DNA from: Dipteris shenzhenensis
Taxonomy: Eukaryota; Polypodiophyta; Polypodiopsida; Gleicheniales
Direction: 5' to 3' (one strand)
Length of the DNA: 64,000 bases
Assembly (NCBI GenBank): GCA_047967505.1
Contig: CM106538.1
In this document: positions 37,090 to 48,142 of the stretch, one piece after another
Numbering within the stretch: position 1 is the first letter of the stretch
How the letters are laid out: the number at the start of each line of letters is the position of its first letter
The notes under the pieces: model-generated
The model's database searches: none
What the model saw: only the letters and a program-made list of their open reading frames with translations
What the model was told of the DNA's origin: nothing
Program-made: the position numbers and the translations under genes

Positions 37090-37690
37090 TGGGGCTCAGA
37101 GACCATTAAATCCACTCGAAAATGATATGAGGTAGAAACCACCGGAGCAATGCATACCATCCACATAAAATGTATCAATGTGTGTATGAATAGGCATTTG
37201 CATTTTCCTGTTTGACCATGGATATAAGAGTGACCGTGACTGAGTGTGAAAGGCATCATCAAACCAAACATCTCTACCACTAAATCGAAATAGGAAGGCA
37301 TCCCAGATTGCTCTCTCTAGAGAATGAATGCCACCGTCTCTACCTCCTTTCTTATCAGAAGGCAACTCTGCCATGTTGAAGTCAGCTCCAATGACCCATG
37401 AATCTGCAACAAGTGGGGGCTCAAAAGAGAAGTGCCTTCCACAAAGGACACGATTCCTTCTATTGTTGGGAGCATGAAGACTGTGGAAACCAACCTTATG
37501 TCCCCCAATCAAAAGAATGATCCATTGTGTTCTAGAGGGTATGATGATACCATGTCCAACAACCAGGGGAAGAAAAGAATCTGAAACTGAAATACAAGCT
37601 CCTCCCCTAGTGCCCGAAGCAGGCAACCAAAAAGTGTGACCAGAAAGCAATTTGCCTAACTTTGTTTCAGCTAACAATCCTCATCGATGG
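37090..37690 (-). pseudogene. LINE F endonuclease domain
   Basis: A long open frame from about 37677 with LAETKLGKLLSGHTFWLP, TQWIILLIGGHKVGFHSLHA, DSWVIGADFNMAELPSDKKG and FHTQSRSLLYPWSNRKMQMP. These are the LINE endonuclease blocks for catalysis and target recognition (GDFN reads ADFN). The C-terminal SDH block is not recognisable. The frame is unusually well kept for this copy. Confidence 0.8.
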
Positions 37691-38299
37691 GAGGAAGTAG
37701 AGGGTGGAATAACTTAATAGACCTAGTGGCGGAAACCCTCTCCTAGGAAAGAAATCTCCTACAATAAGGCCTAGAAAGAGGAGGGAAATCCATAGGGAAC
37801 AAAGCTCCCACACCTGAAGAAGGAGATGCCTTGTCAAAAGGAATACCAATAACTAGCTTGCCAAAAGGAGAGGGTACCCTTATCACCAAAATACTCCAAG
37901 GCAGATTAAGAGTTCCTATGAAACAAGCCTGGCACTAGGGTGCGTAAAATCCCAACACCCAAAAAGGGTGAAGAGGCAAAAGCAACCCCTTTCCCTATAC
38001 CAATGAATGGGGACTGAAGAATGATTGAGGGATAGGTCTACTTGGATGAGGGATAACGACCATGAGAAAGATCTGCAAGGACACCAACACTGGTCCTATC
38101 CAAGATTGGATCTAGAGAAGCTTGGCCACAACCTGAGCTGAGATGATAGCATCACTAGTCACAAACAGAAGCAGAACCTGAGGAGCCCCAATAGGGGCGA
38201 GGTCCGAGATAAGAGAGGGCCCATCCTGATCTATAGGTGGTGGAGGAGTGGTAGCTATAACTTGACATGTGTCATGGGGTAAACCTCCAGTGGCCACAG

Positions 38300-39158
38300 C
38301 CTAAGTAGTCGTAACTAGATTCGGAATTTCAGAAGCGCCCAAGGGTGTAGGGTCTTGGATGTGGAAGGGTCCCTCTTGATCTGAGTGTGGCAGAGGGATC
38401 CTGACTCTAACTTGAACCCAGCGAGGGGCTATCAGAATTGGGCGTGCAGCTGGAGTCAGACGATGAGGCAGTGCCAAAGAAACACTCAGTTGAAACTCTG
38501 TTATGTCTTTTCTTCCTCTTTGGAGAATCTCTAGCAAAATGCCCAAAGACCCTGCATATCCGACACTGGTTCTACCTGCCTGCAATCTCTATTCTTTACC
38601 CAAAAAAGAGAGCCATCTGGGCACTGGAGCATAATATGTATTAGGGTCAGAGACAATGATCCTACCTTTAGGAACCCATCCAATCCTGATCGCCTCTGCT
38701 GCTGAAGAGGGTAAACCAGGGAGGGGGCAGATCTCAATGACAACTCCAAAAGTAGCTCTAATCGTGGCAAGGAGCCGATGATACACCTGGGCCAAACCTG
38801 AAAATCTGATAAAAAGAGACATCATCTACCTGTCCTCCTCTATTGGGAAGAAACCAAGAGAGAAGGGCTTAAGGAAAATCCAAGTGCTAAAAGACTGGCA
38901 CTGAGCATAGTGTTGCAGCTTCAAGAGTGCCAAAAGCCATCTGAAAGAAACGTCATCCCAAAAGTCGAATATCCGTGAGGTCCTAGGGCAAGGCCGCAAG
39001 CATCCTAGCCTATGATATGGAAGGGTGCGAGCGAAGAGTGTCATGGAGCTCTCAACCTCCACATCATTTTGTAATTGTAGCAGCTCATCTTTTTGAAAAA
39101 ATACATGTCCACGCAATCGGTGGAAGTGGACAAGGATTGAGACTGAATGTGTTGTCAT
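38300..39158 (-). pseudogene. LINE F ORF1 remnant
   Basis: Two overlapping minus frames. The N-terminal part (39158-38826) includes DDVSFRWLLALLKLQHYAQC, resembling the RNA-binding fold of plant LINE ORF1. The later part includes EAIRIGWVPKGRIIVSDPNT. A shifted frame near 38580-38540 gives CRICRVFGHFARDS, a CCHC knuckle with its last Cys changed to Ser. It is therefore a nucleic-acid-binding ORF1 relic. Confidence 0.65.
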
Positions 39159-39300
39159 TCATCGATCAAGGATGGAATGCCGATTCAAACTGATGAAGAT
39201 CCGCCCGTTATTCGGAGAGGGTTGAGAGGGAGGGGAGGAGCAACAAAGGAAGGGGAGGGAGAAGACGGAAGAGAGAGGGAGGAGAGGCTGAGAACCTAAG

Positions 39301-39933
39301 GAAATTCTAAGGGGAAGAGTAGGGGGAAGACCTGGAGCAGAAATCTTGAGTCATGGCAGCTTGTAAAATCAGTTTCTGTAGGGGGAGAGGAGGCCGGAAG
39401 GCTGAGGGGCTGAGGCGGGGCTGGAAGGCTGAGGGGCTGAGGCGGGGCTGAGAGGGAGGGCTGGAAGCCAGGATGGAGGCTAAGATATGAGGAGGGAGGG
39501 GAGCACGATAGGGAGTGCTATGAGTGTTGGAGAGGGAATTTTACAGTCATTAGGGAACAAAAAGTGATGGTGAAGCATAATGTAATGCGCGTGGATAATT
39601 TCTGTGCGAGGGAGGGATGAGATAGTGGCCTTTGGTTGGTATGATCTTGGAGGATAAGGTGGGTAAGATCAAGAAGCAAAGGATGGATAAATGTTTTAAA
39701 AAATTCCTCAGACATTTTTACTCCTAGTTCTTGTAATGAGATTGAACCTGCAGAAATACTGTCAATCTTCGGAATTTTTTTAGTATTAGGTCACACGGCT
39801 TCATAGGAAAGACTGCAGGATTTTTTAATGTGACTGCTGAATTAAGGGATTAATTCTGATATGTATTTGTCTGAACTAAATTTTTGTGCTCTGAAATTTT
39901 AGAACAAAGATAGTTGAAGAAGTCTTTACTCAC
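39301..39933. other. Intron between host exon and LINE F
   Basis: Contains a short tandem repeat GGAAGGCTGAGGGGCTGAGG twice (about 39396-39447) in the G-rich 5' region of LINE F, then AT-rich intron up to the donor GTGAGT (39933-39928). No other feature. Confidence 0.45.
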
Positions 39934-41395
39934 TGGGTTTGGTGTCTTGCATGTTACTCTGTTGCTGGTGCATCCAACTTCCTTTTATTAAACTCTCCCT
40001 ACTCTTTTGTTGTTGGTGGTCTTTTTGTGTCTCAAGCTCATTCACCTCCGGTACACTTAGAAAGGGCACATTTGACAATCTTTCATCCATAGCATTACTG
40101 TCTGATGGTACGTCTGGTTCACATTCTGGGATCCAAGTCAAAGTCAGTAATAATTTTTTTTCATCCTCTTCATGATTTAACTCCAATTCACTTTCAAGTG
40201 ATTCAAGGGCTCCATTTGTAGTTCCTAAATGAGGGTTGAAAGTTTCCTCCAAGTACTCTTCATTGGCCATGTATTCCCCAGAGTGGTGAGACTTATCCAC
40301 ATGGTCCATGTTATCTTTAGATTGTAAATCTGGATTAGGAGCTTCCAAGTTCCCAGGACCGCTGCCAGCAGATTCAAACCCAGAATAAGGAGGGTCGTTT
40401 TGTGAACCTTGTTGCTCAATGGCAGACTGGAAAGAGTAGAAAAGGTCAGAAGACTCAGTGTGTACATCTGTGTGTACCACATGAGGGGCTGCCTCATTAA
40501 CAGTTGTATAACTCAATTGAGGTTGAGACCAGTATGCCAAATTGTTCATGTCTTCATTCTGCTCAGTTTGCAATTGATTTTCATCTGCCATATCAGCGAT
40601 CATTCTGTCTTGTGCTGGTTCTAGATCTAGGGGATAGGCACCATCAGGATTTTCTTCAGAGAAAGATGAATCCTCCTGAAAATCGATTTCCTTTTCATCC
40701 TCTGGAATCGTATCACCTACTTGTAATGCACCCTTGTTTTTATTGTTATAATAATTATAAGTCTCAGAATCTGGCTGATAAGTGTTGAACTCTCCAGTGT
40801 ATTTCTCTGTTGGACATATTTCTGATGATTCTAAATATGGACTAGAATCACACTCATAATTTGAATCATTGTTTGAAGAGGTTTCCATTGGTATGTCTGA
40901 GACCAGTTCTGGAATTCCGGTCTTGCCAACTTGTGAGCCCCTAAACAAAGGATTCACCAATGATTTTCTTGTAGCTTCTAGTCCGTGGTAGTGTTTGTGA
41001 GAACTTTCAACCTTCTCCATCGAATTCTCAAAGAGGGAATAAGTTTGTGAAGACAGGTCTTCTTCTGCTTCAAACATTGGATATCCAACGGATGTGACAC
41101 ATTTTTTCAATAAACCTGAGCTTGTCTGGAAGCCGACGGCAGGTGGTGGATTTGACGTGGAATTTTCTGGATTTGAAGGAGACAGCGCAGCCTCCTCAGG
41201 GACATGTACATTAAGCAAAGAACCTGGAGATCTGGTATGGAAAGAGAACTGGCTTAGGATCCACTCATTTGTGTACAATTTTTCCAGAGCTTTACGAAGT
41301 TGCTGCTGCAGATATCTAGACTGAGGAGCATCCCTCATGGACATCTCTAGTTTTGACACAGTATCTTCATATAATGCTCTTCTCTGAAATAGAAC
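39934..41395 (-). CDS. Unrecognised host gene, large internal exon (acidic region with helical start)
   Basis: 1,462 bp between the acceptor TTTTTGACAG (before 41395) and the donor GTGAGT after 39934. It is open for 487 codons plus one base. It starts VLFQRRALYEDTVSKLEMSM and continues SRYLQQQLRKALEKLYTNEW, a likely amphipathic helix. A long Glu/Asp/Ser/Asn-rich disordered stretch follows. No enzyme motif or known domain was recognised. Length modulo three agrees with the exons proposed on both sides. It is free of transposon sequence, although both flanking introns are full of it. Confidence 0.7.
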
Positions 41396-41608
41396 CTGTC
41401 AAAAATTTGTAGAATTCAGGGAATGTCTAGAATAATAAAATACACACTAAGCCCAAGAAAAGACAAGAAATAGTTTGAAGGCATCGCTGCTATGAATTGC
41501 CTTACTATGCTCTGGAATAAAACAGATCAAGAGATGATCAAAACAATCAAAACCCAAATCCATAGGAATATTAAATCTTTTACTATTTTTAAAACGATAA
41601 TTTATTGA
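41396..41608. other. Intron sequence next to LINE C tail
   Basis: Short AT-rich intronic DNA; no additional exon could be placed with confidence. Confidence 0.4.
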
Positions 41609-42416
41609 TTTTTTTTCCCCTCAAAAAAGACTTCTATTGAGTATAAAAGAAATGGGCAAGAGCAAAGCACTCAAGGCACAAAGACATCATGCCTAGCATG
41701 AGAAACAAGTGGTAAGTACCACTGCAAAGAGTCTAGGGATAAATAAATCCTGAAAGAAACCAAGACTGTGGCTGAGAGTGCCACAGCAGTCTAGTAACCT
41801 CATAGAAGCCTCATAGAAGAAAGGACTGCCTCACCACTCTCTAAGTTCCCCTCACTGAAGAAAATCTTGAAGCCCCCACATCCTAGACCAAATATCCATC
41901 AAGGTGTGTACAATATCTGTCTAGATGCTAGACGGCTCTGCTCATGCATCTGTGGATACTTCTTGGGAGATTCTGGCGAGCATATCAACATAGCATATTT
42001 GGAGAGCCAAATGCACAGAGGATTGGGATAGTTCCCAGGTCCACCTGACCATTTGGTGGAGCATGCAGGGGCCTTCAAGGGCAGCCTTCACCAACAGGAC
42101 TTTTTTCTCTAGGAGTGGAGAGGCTGCCCGTTCTTCTCGGAGTTGGCCATCGGGTTGAACACTTCAGATTCAACCTTGGATTTTCCCTAGTCCTGTACAG
42201 CAGTTTGATTTTGCCCTATTAGGGTATTGGTTTTTTTCATGCCTCGCCTGATGTACTTCTCCCTTGAACTTTACTCTCGCAGTTTCTTTCATACTGAATA
42301 GAAGTCTTTTCTTTGAAAAAGAAAAATTAAGGGCTGGGTGGACCTCGGTGCTGTCTATAGCCTCTAAACATATGGACCTCCAAATGTGACAAGTAGAGAT
42401 GCAGACAACAATCTCC

Positions 42417-42845
42417 CTAATCATGTCCACCAAAGCAAGAGGAGGCCTGTATACTGAGAGGTGGGAATAGTGTTGAGAGCCTCAGCCCTATAATATCAGC
42501 TTGAGCTCTAAGGTAATAGCTCATAGCTTCGGCCACAAATGAAAAGAGAAAGGGGGCCAAAGGGCATCCTTGACGAACCGATCTGGTAATCTGAAACCTG
42601 TCTCCCCTGACTCCACCAATGAGAACTTGGCTATGGGCTGATCTGTAGAGAGCTGACACCCCTATGATCCATGCATCTGTGAATCCAAAGTGAGGGAAGG
42701 TACCCTCTAGAAAACCCCATTCTACTCTATTATAAGCTTTCTCAAAGTCCAGGAGTAGAATGGCAAGCCTATGGCCATTATGCATGGCCCATTCAGAAGC
42801 CTTCCAAAATGAAAAGATATTATTGAAGATGCTCGTGCCATGCAC
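42417..42845 (-). pseudogene. LINE C reverse transcriptase, C-terminal half
   Basis: A 142-codon open frame covers RT blocks from HGTSIFNNIF to SYYLRAQADIIGLRL, including VRQGCPLAPFLFSFVAEA. The catalytic FADD block is lost downstream. The N-terminal half (with LHKGKCLGSDGLTPSF and SQWRPPITL) lies at 55439-55164. The separation is caused by LINE B. Confidence 0.85.
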
Positions 42846-42900
42846 AAATCCCGTCTGCGTATCATGTATAAGATCCGGAAGAAAGGGCTGCGGACGTAGG

Positions 42901-42915
42901 CAAAGTGATCGGCGG
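42901..42915. repeat. Left target-site duplication of LINE B (15 bp)
   Basis: CAAAGTGATCGGCGG here is repeated exactly at 55149-55163. Removing everything between them rejoins the LINE C reverse transcriptase at its WRP-ITL block, so the pair marks the LINE B insertion. Confidence 0.92.
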
Positions 42916-43505
42916 GGATGTAAAAAACGCTCCTGCGAATGCTCCCACCCCTCCCCCGCTCCCGTCTACCCCCCCTCGCGCTGCGCGGCCCCCTCTCCCC
43001 TCCCCCTCCTCTCTCTCCGCCGCCTCCCAGCTCGCAGCCGCCGCACCGCCTCCGTCCCCCTCTCCTCCTCCTCCGTTCGCCATCCCCCCCTCCTCTCCTT
43101 CCTTCTCCACCCCTCCGTCCTCTCCTCGCCTCCCCCCCCTCGCGTTGCGCTACCACCTCCCGCCCCCTTCCTCCACTTCCCCACCGTTGCGCAACGCCGC
43201 CACCCCCCCCTTCCCCTCCCTCCTCTCCTTTCTTTCCCGGCCCCCCTCACGCTGCGCTGCCACACCCTCCCCTCTCCTCCCTCCTCTTCCCCACCCTGCG
43301 CTGCGCTGCCCCCCCCCCTCCCTCCTCCTTTCCTTCCCCCCTTCGCCATTCGCTCCCCACTCCACCACCTCTCCCCCCCCCCGCTTCCCCGTACTTCTCC
43401 ATCCCTCCCTCTTTCCTCCCCCGCCTCTGTCCCACTCTCCCCTCCCTCGTCTCTGCCATTTCCTTCCCCCCACCTTTTGGAGCTTTCGCAGTTTGTCGGT
43501 GCGGT

Positions 43506-45063
43506 ATGACGGCCGTGAGCCCGGAACCGGTGGCCCAGACAGACCTTCCCCCTCCATCAGCCTACCGCATAACACTGACAGAGCATCAGGTCTTTTTGGT
43601 GAAGCAAGCCGCCACTGACTTCTCCCAGACGTCCGTTTATGGGAGAGTCATTGGCTACGCCCCTTCACGAGCAGACATCAGGGACTGGTTGCGGTCCACC
43701 CTCTACCTTGAGGACAGCCACATTGAGGAGTTCGCACTCATGGGACGTGGTATCTTCTGGCTCAAGCTCTCCTCAGCACAGGCTGCGAGCGATATGGTCA
43801 GACGGTCTTCTACTTCTGTGGGTGGAAAGATCATCCTTATGGTCCCATGGTATAGGGGTTTCAGTGTAGCGGACTTCGATGCCTACTTCCGCATTCCTCG
43901 CCATCAGTTACCCTCATTTTCCCAGGCCTCGCAACAGAGCTTCGTCCAATCATCAAGGACCTGGGGGCGCACTTTGGCTCGCTCATGCAGGACACCTTCG
44001 TTGATGCGGTGGCAGCCTAAGGGGTGCCACGTGTCAAAGTGGCAGTCCTAGATCTGCAGAGTATCCCCTCGGAGTTCGAGATTGAGACGGACACAGGTGT
44101 GGTGACGCAGCGCATTATGGTCACTGGTCGCCCAAATCAGTGTCTGAGATGCCACGGCTTCGGACACCAGGCGCGCTCCTGCCCTCACTTCACGAGGACA
44201 GAACCTCAGATGGTCCCCATCCAGGCAACTCAAGATCCCCCCTGCCAGGCATCGACACCCCCTCCTGAAGGGGAAGGCTGGACTGAGGTCAAAAGAAAAT
44301 GGAAAGGAAACAAAACAGGACAAAAAAAGCCTTCCCATCTACAGCAAGAGACCCCTGTGGTCACCAATCAGCAGCAGCCTGGTAAGGGGAAGGAGAAAGG
44401 GAAGGAGAAGATCAGCCAGCCTCCCCCTATCCTTCACCCCGCCCCCCCTCCCCCCCTCCCCCCTCCTCCTCGGTCCCCCTATCTCCCCCCCCTCCGGGAT
44501 CCCCCCCAGCACCTTTGGTTTCAGCCCCCCCCTCTTCCTCAAGCATGATCCCGAGGGAACCCCCCCATCCGCCTGCGGCCCCGAAGCCAGCACAGACCTC
44601 CTCCGCGCCTATCCCTCCTGGCCCGGTGGAGGGGAGAGGCCCTTCCCCGTAGATGGCCAGCACCACTCCAACTCGTTCGACAGCCAACACCCCTCTTTCT
44701 AGTTCTGACTCCTCATCCTCGTCCCCACACCCAAGGGCAGCTCCTAGAGCTCTACCTTTGGAGTTTTACCGAGCAGGACCTTGGGATTATTTGGATGCAG
44801 CTGGTATTGGCTCCTTCCATGCATGCCTAGACATCAGCATCTTCTTCCTCCGAAAGGGGGCGGAGGGTAAGGTGTCCGTCCTTGCCCCCCATGATGGTCC
44901 TAGCTATTCCTTCACTATCACCAGTGACGGGAATGAGCAATGGACGAATGAAAATGTTTGGGAGACGATTCGAGATCAGTCCCAGGAGCAGGTGCAGGAC
45001 TGGATCGGTAGCAGAGCAGCGGAGCTTCTTCAGCAGCAGTGGAAGGAGGGTGACGTTGTCTGA
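43506..45063 (+). pseudogene. LINE B ORF1, nucleic-acid-binding protein, frameshifted
   Basis: ATG 43506 (MTAVSPEPVAQ) follows the C-rich leader. The N-terminal domain includes SVYGRVIGYAPSRADIRDWL and HIEEFALMGRGIFWLKLSSA, the DUF4283-like RNA-binding fold of plant LINEs. A frame change occurs near 43915 and a TAA at about 44019. A CCHC knuckle CLRCHGFGHQARSC (44140-44181) and the basic GWTEVKRKWKGNK (44278-44316) follow. After a proline-rich tract (44410-44570) comes a conserved segment RAGPWDYLDAAG (from about 44770) that runs to a stop at 45061. The product would package LINE RNA; as written it is broken. Confidence 0.8.
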
Positions 45064-45400
45064 GATGGCGCCACAGCGCCAAACGATTCCGCCTTTTGGT
45101 CATCATTCGACCGCCTCTGGAGTGGATCTACGCGGAACGGCTCCACCCTTGGAGGACCTCAGAGGTAGCGGGCTTCTATAGTATTTCCCTGGTGGAGGCT
45201 TCAAGTTGGTTAGAGAGAGCTTACCACCATGGGACGAAGGGCCTCTCCCCTCTGTTGAAGGTTTTAGAGGATGGGTCCGATGATCCGGCCTCTCCTTCGA
45301 AACCCTCACAGAAGCGCCTTCGTCTGCACACTAGACATCCTCCGACCACCTCAACATCGACTGCAAGCAGACAGCTGTTTGTGGCCCATCTCCCCTCTTC

Positions 45401-46514
45401 ATGAGTATACGCATTATCTCTTGGAACGTCAACGGGTTCCACTCATCAGGAACCCGCGGCCCCAAGAAGATGGTGCTCAGACAGGAGCTCCAGCTAGCCT
45501 TGGTGGGAAGGGTAGATGTGCTCCTATTGCAGGAACACAAGCTTTCAGCTTCTCAGACCAGTACGTGTGGGAAGGTCCTCACAGGGCGCTCCCACACCTA
45601 CTGGGAACCTTCGATTGGCGAGCAGGGGAGGAGCGGGGGTGTCTGTACCCCCATCGACGCTTCTCTAGTTCAGCACGTGTGTGGTTTTGGCACCTTGATC
45701 CCAGGACGAGCGCTTTGGGTGGGCTTGAATATTAAGGGATCCCGCATCGGCATCCTCAATATCTATGCCCCGACCGACCTCAGACGGAGAGCCGCTTTCT
45801 GGAGCTCTTTGACAGACTTATTGCCAAAGATGGATTCTTGGATTGTAGGAGGTGACTTCAATAACCTTGAGACTTTAGAGGATCAGCAGGGACGGGGCCC
45901 AGAGTTCCTCGGTATAGCTCAAGCAAAGCAGGCGGATTGGGACTCCTTGTTCACTGTGGGAGGTCGGGACAGTTGGAGGGAGCCTTCCTTTTGCAGATGG
46001 ACAGGGAGTTTGGACTTCTCTTGGGGTTACAGGAGGGAGGGAGGTAGACTTCTGGAGTGGTTGGACCGTTTCTATGTCAGCAATTGGGCGCTAGGCAGAG
46101 GTGGAGAGTCAGGAGTGGTTCTAGGGACGACCCTCTCTGACCATGCTCTCTGACCATGCCCCAGTCATCCTAGCAACCTCTCACTCCTTACCTCCACGCT
46201 CGTGCCGGATCCCAGACTCCATCTACTCCAGAGCAACGGTTCGCAGCAGGATAGTGGACCTGTGGGAGCAGGATTGGGACCCCATGGGGGATATGGCAGC
46301 TCAGGTAGCTCAGGTTCTTGCCGAGTCTAGTCTCATCTGTCAGCAGGAGGCGATTCAGGTCAGGCAGCAGTGGTGGGCGAAGGAGAGGGGTCTCAGACGA
46401 GATCTTGCCTCGATACAGTGGATGCAGCGGTCTGCTCTAGGCTCTGAGGAGCTCAGACGACAGGAGGTTAGAGCCCAAGCCATGCTAGAGGAGATCACCC
46501 AGCGACGCTCATAG
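45401..46514 (+). pseudogene. LINE B ORF2, endonuclease domain and linker
   Basis: ATG 45401 gives MSIRIISWNVNGFHSSG, then LLLQEHKLSA, RALWVGLNIKGSRIGILNIY, DSWIVGGDFNNLE and LDRFYVSNWALGRG, ending in TTLSDHA. These are all the catalytic blocks of an apurinic-type endonuclease. A 13-bp duplication (46133-46158) inside the SDH block causes a stop. The shifted frame resumes as LSDHAPVILATS and continues as the linker to 46514. Removing one copy of the duplication would restore the frame, so the domain was recently intact. Confidence 0.85.
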
Positions 46515-46593
46515 TTCTCGTTTCATGCTTCCAAGTCCTTTTGGGCTAGGAAAGGCGACAGGATGTGCAGAGAGTTCTTCAGGACTCATGGCT

Positions 46594-46598
46594 AGAGG
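46594..46598. repeat. Left target-site duplication of the gypsy element (AGAGG)
   Basis: AGAGG directly before the 5' LTR is repeated at 52998-53002 directly after the 3' LTR. Five bases is the usual duplication for this integrase class. The insertion site lies in the LINE B ORF2 linker. Confidence 0.92.
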
Positions 46599-47058
46599 TG
46601 TTACGCTTTAGCCGAGGTAGCATGACCTCGGAAGAATCAGTCGACATTTCCCTTAAAGGATCTATCTCTGTAATATATGTGTTTGCGCTTCATGTAAATG
46701 ATCGGGAGGGATTTAATGTCAAGGTCCTAGGTGAGGGCTGATAGCACCAGACTAGATAGATCTAAGACCAAGGGCCTAGTGCTAAGATTGTGCCTAGGGG
46801 CAAGGAATTAAATGCATCCCAAGAGAGGGGTGAAATGTTGCATTAGGAAGGCCCTATATAGATGACATGTGGCATCTAGATCTATCTAGGGATTTGGGGT
46901 TTGCTGAGGCTAGAGAGAGAAGAGAAGATAATGATTCATGGGATTTTGTAACGTAGATCTCTGTCTGGCTCGTGAGCTTTAGCAAAAGATGGCTGGGAGG
47001 AAATAAATGGTGCTACTCCCGTGATCTTAGATGAGAGAAAAACAGAGAGTGTTTGACA
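46599..47058 (+). repeat. 5' LTR of gypsy element 3 (460 bp)
   Basis: Begins TGTTACG and ends TTTGACA. It has a TATA-like CCTATATAGATG (about 46850-46861). It differs from the 3' LTR at position 10 (T versus C) and at the AGCAAAAGA word near 46980. Confidence 0.95.
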
Positions 47059-47060
47059 AT

Positions 47061-47072
47061 TGGTATCAGAGC
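47061..47072 (+). promoter_or_regulatory. Primer-binding site (initiator Met tRNA)
   Basis: TGGTATCAGAGC lies two bases after the 5' LTR and matches the usual plant retrotransposon site for priming minus-strand DNA from initiator Met tRNA. Confidence 0.93.
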
Positions 47073-48142
47073 GCCTAGGTTAGAGGACGAGAAGGGATCT
47101 GTGGGTTTGGACGAGAAGTCCAACATGAGCGTGGATTGAGACCTGCGGAGGAAATTGACGGTCTGTGTGCCAGTCACAAGTTGAAAGCCACGGACGGTCG
47201 TCGAAAGACCAGAGCGCAGACACGTGGTGCGTGATAGTTCGTGGGTCTAACGAAGGGATCGATTGGCGCTCACGTGGAGATTCCAGACTGTTGGTGAGGC
47301 GACGCGTTGATCGCAACGACGCTGTGCAGCGTGCTGACGACGAACAATTGGCACTCGCATACATAAGTGTGTCGTAGAGTGTTGGAGCGGAAGGGTCCTG
47401 TAAGGCCTTGACGTTGACAGTCCGTGATCGATCGCAGATCAATGGAAAGTCCAAGGGGAGGAGCTGGAACGAGCAGCAGCAGCTCGTGAGCCGGCGAGCA
47501 GGAGCAGCATGGAATCGTAAGGTTATGACGAAACTCTGGTGGGATGGACGATTGGCGTGGAGCGCCAGTTGACGAGCAGTGGGCCCGTAGTCAAGATTTG
47601 GCGCAGCGAGCACGTAGGCGGTGATCTGGAGCGGTTGACAGATTGGTGAGATTGGTTGGAGCACGAAGGCATAGGGCCCACAGGCTTCGGGATATCTGGC
47701 TACCTAAACCCGTGCCAGTCTTCGATTCATTCCCTCAGACAGATTTCGATCAGAGTTCATAGACCAGGGGGCTCTCTGTCACTTCTGTCAATTCTGTGTT
47801 TTCTTCTCTTGATTTAGTTTGTTGATGCTCTGCTTGCATAAGAGTTTACAGTCTACGATGCTATAGGGACAGATTATGCCTGTGCAGATGCCTGTATACT
47901 TCAGTCTGAGTTAATTTGCAGGAATTTCCCTAGTATAGGGAAAAGCGGGAGTTGGATATATGCCTGTGTCAAATGCGTAGTTAGTGTGCATGTCAGATTG
48001 CAGGTATTCCCTAGTATAGGGAATTGTGTCAGAGTGTCAGTACCCTGAATCGTGTAAGCGTGTAAATACAGTGTTCTAGCGGTGTTTAAAAAAAATAAAA
48101 ATAAAAAAAAAATAAAACAAAACAAAACGCCCATTGAACGGA
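47073..48142 (+). other. Long untranslated leader of gypsy element 3
   Basis: About 1.07 kb between primer-binding site and gag start, with no credible plus-strand frame. The word TTCCCTAGTATAGGGAA recurs near 47926-47942 and 48006-48022 and is self-complementary (possible packaging or dimer hairpins). It ends in an A-rich stretch (48087-48127) just before gag. Confidence 0.7.

Larger units (their letters stand above)
34690..39300 (-). mobile_element. LINE F, near full-length decayed copy
   Basis: Minus order: ORF1 (39158-38300), endonuclease (about 37690-37090), linker with tandem duplications (37040-36350), reverse transcriptase (36345-35800), post-RT region (35503-34980) and a C-terminal tail to about 34690. 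It has the same sense as the host gene. Stops and frameshifts throughout. It is closer to LINE C than to LINE A, B or E. Confidence 0.8.
41609..42915 (-). mobile_element. LINE C, 3' part (RT and 3' tail)
   Basis: The minus strand runs from the junction with LINE B (42915) through DTQTGFVHGTSIFNNIFSFW (about 42870-42810), LLLDFEKAYNRVEWGFLEGT (about 42750-42695), SVRQGCPLAPFLFSFVAEAM (about 42585-42525), then decayed sequence to an A-rich end at about 41609. Around 42000-42325 a plus-oriented piece ends CATACTGAATAGAAGTC and an A-rich run, so the tail is itself rearranged. The other half of the element is at 55164-56562. Confidence 0.75.

Noticed and set aside
42939-43505. Long Pro/Ser/Arg-rich plus frames before LINE B ORF1
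   Set aside because: They come from the C-rich 5' UTR; the real ORF1 start is ATG 43506, after which domain similarity begins.
47080-47664. 194-codon minus frame in the gypsy leader
   Set aside because: Antisense to the element leader, with no recognisable domain.
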